Assembly: GCA_002389705.1 (NCBI GenBank)
Contig: DGQJ01000357.1
Location: 11,971 to 23,622 of the forward strand
Length of the DNA stretch: 11,652 nucleotides
Direction: 5' to 3'
DNA from: Bacteroidales bacterium UBA4417
GTDB lineage: Bacteria > Bacteroidota > Bacteroidia > Bacteroidales > UBA4417
Under the pieces are notes generated by a model. The model saw only the letters and a program-made list of their open reading frames with translations. It did not search any database and was not told the DNA's origin. Below are positions 7,142 to 11,652 of the stretch, piece after piece. The translations under genes were made by a program, and so were the position numbers. Numbering within the stretch: position 1 is the stretch's first letter; each line of letters starts with the position of its first letter.

Positions 7142-7886
7142 TTTCAAACACTCCGCCAGCATTGAGCAATACCTTGCCAATGAAATGACTGCCACCGAGA
7201 GAAACGCATTCAAAAAGGAGCTAAGCTCAAATCCGGGATTGGCCGAAGAGCTAAAACTTTCACAATTGATTGATTCAGCTATTGAAAGGGAAGATATTGT
7301 TGATTTGAGGAGCAAACTCATTGCTGTTATCAACGCAAACCGCGCAACGCGTTCCGAAGTGACGGTAGTGCGTATGCATACCCGCAAGTGGTGGTATGCT
7401 GCGGCTTCGTTACTGGTATTGTGCGCTGTTGCTGCTACGATGTACCTGCAAACCAGTCGGAATGTTTCGAATGATGCACTTTTCTCACAGTATTATAATT
7501 CCGATAATATTGTAGACCAAACACGTGGTGATCAGAATATACTTGAGGCTGTTATCAAATTCCAGCAAAAGGATTTTGCAACCGCATCTGTTCTGTTCAA
7601 AAACATCCTGAATAAGGACAATTCGAATATAGCCGTTTGGTTTTACTACGGAATTTCGAACATCGAAACTAAAAACTACGAGAACTCTATCAAGGCTTTC
7701 AATACCATTATCAACCAAAACGATAACCTGTATATTGAACATGCCGAATGGTACCTCGGACTTTGTTATCTGAAAAATAATCAGAAGGAAAAAGCCATCG
7801 ACCAGTTTATGGTAGTAGCTTCAAACCCCGATAATTTCCACAGACAGGAAGCCAAAAATATTTTAGAGAAATTGCAGCTCAATTAA
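7131..7886 (+). CDS. One-pass membrane protein with TPR domain, probable anti-sigma factor
   Basis: The 251-residue protein starts at an ATG inside the end of the sigma gene, so translation is probably coupled. Residues 1-85 are predicted cytoplasmic and contain IEQYLANEMTATERNAF, the pattern of anti-sigma N-terminal domains (a short helix reading 'yL.gemt..E...fe..l'). A single membrane segment lies at about 87-107 (WWYAAASLLVLCAVAATMYL), with basic residues HTRK just before it placing the N terminus inside. Residues about 135-250 form two to three TPRs (QQKDFATASVLFKNIL, KNYENSIKAFNTII, NNQKEKAIDQFMVVA) predicted to be periplasmic. No zinc-binding HxxxCxxC motif and no FecR domain are present. 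By context I infer that it holds the sigma factor at the membrane and senses a periplasmic partner through the TPRs, possibly the TPR-CHAT lipoprotein encoded nearby. Direct anti-sigma activity is not shown by the sequence. Confidence 0.82.
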   Translation: MTTNFKHSASIEQYLANEMTATERNAFKKELSSNPGLAEELKLSQLIDSAIEREDIVDLRSKLIAVINANRATRSEVTVVRMHTRKWWYAAASLLVLCAVAATMYLQTSRNVSNDALFSQYYNSDNIVDQTRGDQNILEAVIKFQQKDFATASVLFKNILNKDNSNIAVWFYYGISNIETKNYENSIKAFNTIINQNDNLYIEHAEWYLGLCYLKNNQKEKAIDQFMVVASNPDNFHRQEAKNILEKLQLN

Positions 7887-7911
7887 TTACTTTCCCACAG
7901 CCCGTAAACCC

Positions 7912-7939
7912 AAAAAACCGGTTCCCGCCGGTTTTTTTT
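7912..7939 (+). terminator. Rho-independent terminator of the sigma/TPR operon
   Basis: CCGG (7918-7921) pairs with CCGG (7928-7931) around a 6-base loop; six A precede and eight T (7932-7939) follow, so the stem can extend through A-T pairs. It starts 26 bases after the stop of the TPR gene and closes the two-gene unit. The preceding A-run means it may also work weakly on the other strand. Confidence 0.85.
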
Positions 7940-7964
7940 GTGCTTGCCGGCACCTGGTTGTTTC

Positions 7965-8000
7965 AAAAAAATAACCCTGGTTTTAGTACACAGGGTTATT
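7965..8000 (-). terminator. Rho-independent terminator of the DHOD-like gene
   Basis: A perfect 10-bp stem, AATAACCCTG (7970-7979) with CAGGGTTATT (7991-8000), encloses an 11-base loop. On the minus strand it is followed by five further T (7969-7965). It lies 25 bases past the stop of the minus-strand gene at 8026. With the plus-strand terminator just left of it, it forms a convergent terminator pair. Confidence 0.85.
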
Positions 8001-8025
8001 TCTATATGTGTTGGTATGGCAGGTA

Positions 8026-9024
8026 TTACTTGAGCAATTGCTCGGAGCCCAGCAATAAATCGATATACTGCCCGCGTTTGTAAACAAACGGGTCTTTCAG
8101 TTCTTTTTTCGAGAGCTTACCTTTAAAATCGGAGATGGAGGTATAGTTTTTCGATTCCATCCAGGCTTCAATTTCACCAAGCATGGTAGCAATGTACTCA
8201 GGCTTGTTTTTGTAAAGCGTACTAACCACCTGCACGCAATCGGCACCGGCAAGCAGCATTTTTATCACGTCTTTGCCCTGGTATATCCCGGTGTTGGCAC
8301 AAACCTTTGTTTTTACATTACCATACAGCAAACCGGCATAACGCAACGCCAGCCTGTAATCGCCTTCATGGCTGAGGTAGAAAGGTGCAACATGTTTAAC
8401 ATCCTGCACGTTAATTTCAGGCTCAAACATACGGTTAAAAATTACAACTCCGTTTACGCCGGCTTTATCGAGACGTGAGATAAAATTGAGCGGGTTCGAA
8501 TAAAATACACTCAACTTTACACTTACCGGAATCGTTATTTTTGATTTGATGGTTTTCACCAGGTCGAGGTGTACGTCTTCGATGGAGTGTCCGTCGGCTT
8601 CAAAATCGCCAGGTACAAAATAAAAGTTCAGTTCAAGTCCGTCGACACCCGTTTTTTCAATCAGCCGGGCATATTCAATCCAGGTGTTGTCGTACAGGCA
8701 GTTGAGGCTGGCAATAACCGGTATACCCAGTGTTTCTTTAGCTTTGCGCAGATTCACCAGGTGTGCCTCCGGACCAGCAAACTGAAGCTTGGGATACAGG
8801 CTTGTCATTTCAGCATGCAGGCCGCCCATCGAATTCAACTGATCATCAAATTGAGCCCCTTCGAGGTTAATCTGCTCTTCGAACAAGGTTTTATACACCA
8901 CGGCAGCTGCCCCGGCTTCTTCGAGTTTTTTCAGCATACTTAGGTCCGACGACATGCTGCTTGCACCGGCAATGATCGGATTTTTAAGCTCAATTCCCAT
9001 GTAATTTGTGGCAAGGTTGATCAT
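8026..9024 (-). CDS. Dihydroorotate dehydrogenase-like FMN flavoprotein
   Basis: The 332-residue protein has the TIM-barrel architecture of class 1 dihydroorotate dehydrogenases: LATNYMGIELKNPIIAGASSMS at the N terminus, Lys170 in VSVKLS, Asn197 in VVIFNR, and the FMN phosphate-binding strands CANTGIYQGKDVIKMLLAGADCVQVVSTLYK (242-271). The loop that in class 1A enzymes reads ELNxSCPN and supplies the catalytic Cys base is here ELNFYFVP (131-138), so that Cys is absent. This fits the 'dihydroorotate dehydrogenase-like' family, whose substrate is not established, better than PyrD of pyrimidine synthesis. A gene of this family beside nifJ is, from memory, common in bacteria, and here it is divergent from nifJ, so a link to ferredoxin or pyruvate redox metabolism is possible. 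AGGGGG seven bases before the ATG resembles a Shine-Dalgarno sequence, unusual for this window. Cytoplasmic; no signal peptide. Confidence 0.9.
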   Translation of the reverse strand: MINLATNYMGIELKNPIIAGASSMSSDLSMLKKLEEAGAAAVVYKTLFEEQINLEGAQFDDQLNSMGGLHAEMTSLYPKLQFAGPEAHLVNLRKAKETLGIPVIASLNCLYDNTWIEYARLIEKTGVDGLELNFYFVPGDFEADGHSIEDVHLDLVKTIKSKITIPVSVKLSVFYSNPLNFISRLDKAGVNGVVIFNRMFEPEINVQDVKHVAPFYLSHEGDYRLALRYAGLLYGNVKTKVCANTGIYQGKDVIKMLLAGADCVQVVSTLYKNKPEYIATMLGEIEAWMESKNYTSISDFKGKLSKKELKDPFVYKRGQYIDLLLGSEQLLK

Positions 9025-9112
9025 ATTGTTTCCCCCTAAGTTTTAATAGTATTAATTAATTATTTGTTTGGTTTTCTGTTTCAAAGCGGAAAATTAATAA
9101 ATTTTTCAGATA

Positions 9113-9130
9113 TAAGTATTGATATACTTA
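9113..9130. promoter_or_regulatory. Short inverted repeat, possible operator
   Basis: TAAGTAT (9113-9119) and ATACTTA (9124-9130) are perfect reverse complements separated by four bases, a size and spacing typical of a dimeric regulator site. It overlaps the first copy of the 110-bp-spaced direct repeat; the second repeat copy (9232 onward) retains ATACTTA but lacks the matching left half. Chance occurrence in AT-rich DNA is possible. Confidence 0.35.
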
Positions 9131-9155
9131 ATTTTTTTACTGCTGCTAAATTCCG
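9122..9155 (+). repeat. Direct repeat copy 1 upstream of nifJ
   Basis: This copy begins ATATACTTAATTTTTT and continues with TACT, a GC-containing stretch and AATTCC. The same order is found in copy 2, which carries a five-base insertion after the T-run. The two copies start exactly 110 bases apart. Confidence 0.5.
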
Positions 9156-9231
9156 GACTGGCTTACTGTTATAGAGTTAAACCGTTGATTATGAAAAATG
9201 TTCTAATCTATAATCATTTTAAATTAGCCGA

Positions 9232-9269
9232 ATATACTTAATTTTTTAGATTTACTACCGCGCAATTCC
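9232..9269 (+). repeat. Direct repeat copy 2 upstream of nifJ
   Basis: This copy repeats ATATACTTAATTTTTT exactly, then after AGATT resumes with TACTACCGCG and AATTCC, parallel to copy 1. It ends 12 bases before the candidate nifJ -7 box, where a regulator or a duplicated promoter region would be expected. Confidence 0.5.
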
Positions 9270-9280
9270 TTATAAAAAAG

Positions 9281-11652
<2,372 letters not shown>

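Noticed and set aside
8026..9024. Genuine pyrimidine-synthesis dihydroorotate dehydrogenase (pyrD)
   Set aside because: The catalytic Cys loop is replaced by ELNFYFVP and no pyrimidine genes are nearby.

Overview
The window looks like a chromosomal segment of a Bacteroidota bacterium, probably an anaerobic member near the Bacteroidales. The evidence is a secreted protein with a C-terminal type IX secretion (Por) sorting domain, near absence of Shine-Dalgarno sequences, several copies of the Bacteroidota promoter element TAnnTTTG, and a large pyruvate:ferredoxin oxidoreductase gene typical of anaerobic metabolism. This taxonomic placement is inferred from gene content, not from a marker-gene comparison.

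Layout. (1) 1-1421, minus: N-terminal 473 residues of MutS2, running off the left edge. (2) 1472-4786, minus: a 1104-residue lipoprotein with about ten TPRs, a C-terminal CHAT (caspase-like) domain with His and Cys in place, and a second membrane anchor at the very C terminus. (3) 4924-6162, minus: a secreted protein made of a CnaB-like fold, a dockerin-like calcium loop, a cohesin-like domain and a T9SS sorting tail. (4) 6163-6553: a 391-bp divergent control region holding interleaved promoter elements and two inverted copies of a ~40-bp motif, one facing each gene. (5) 6557-7141 and 7131-7886, plus: an overlapping pair encoding an ECF-like sigma factor and a one-pass membrane protein with a TPR domain, probably its anti-sigma factor. 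(6) 7912-8000: two back-to-back terminators. (7) 8026-9024, minus: a dihydroorotate-dehydrogenase-like flavoprotein that lacks the usual catalytic cysteine. (8) 9025-9352: a 328-bp divergent control region with a direct repeat. (9) 9353 to the right edge, plus: nifJ, 766 codons visible of roughly 1170-1190.

How they may work together. The central block (1472-7886) reads as a possible envelope signalling unit. The sigma factor and its presumed membrane-bound TPR regulator face away from a secreted adhesive-type protein and a periplasmic TPR-CHAT protein, and the same DNA motif sits in front of both transcription units. My inference is that the sigma factor controls itself and the secreted protein, and that the CHAT protein may act on, or sense through, the TPR regulator. 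The right block is central anaerobic carbon metabolism: nifJ with the DHOD-like flavoprotein that is often found beside it. No tRNA, rRNA, CRISPR array, insertion sequence or phage gene was seen.
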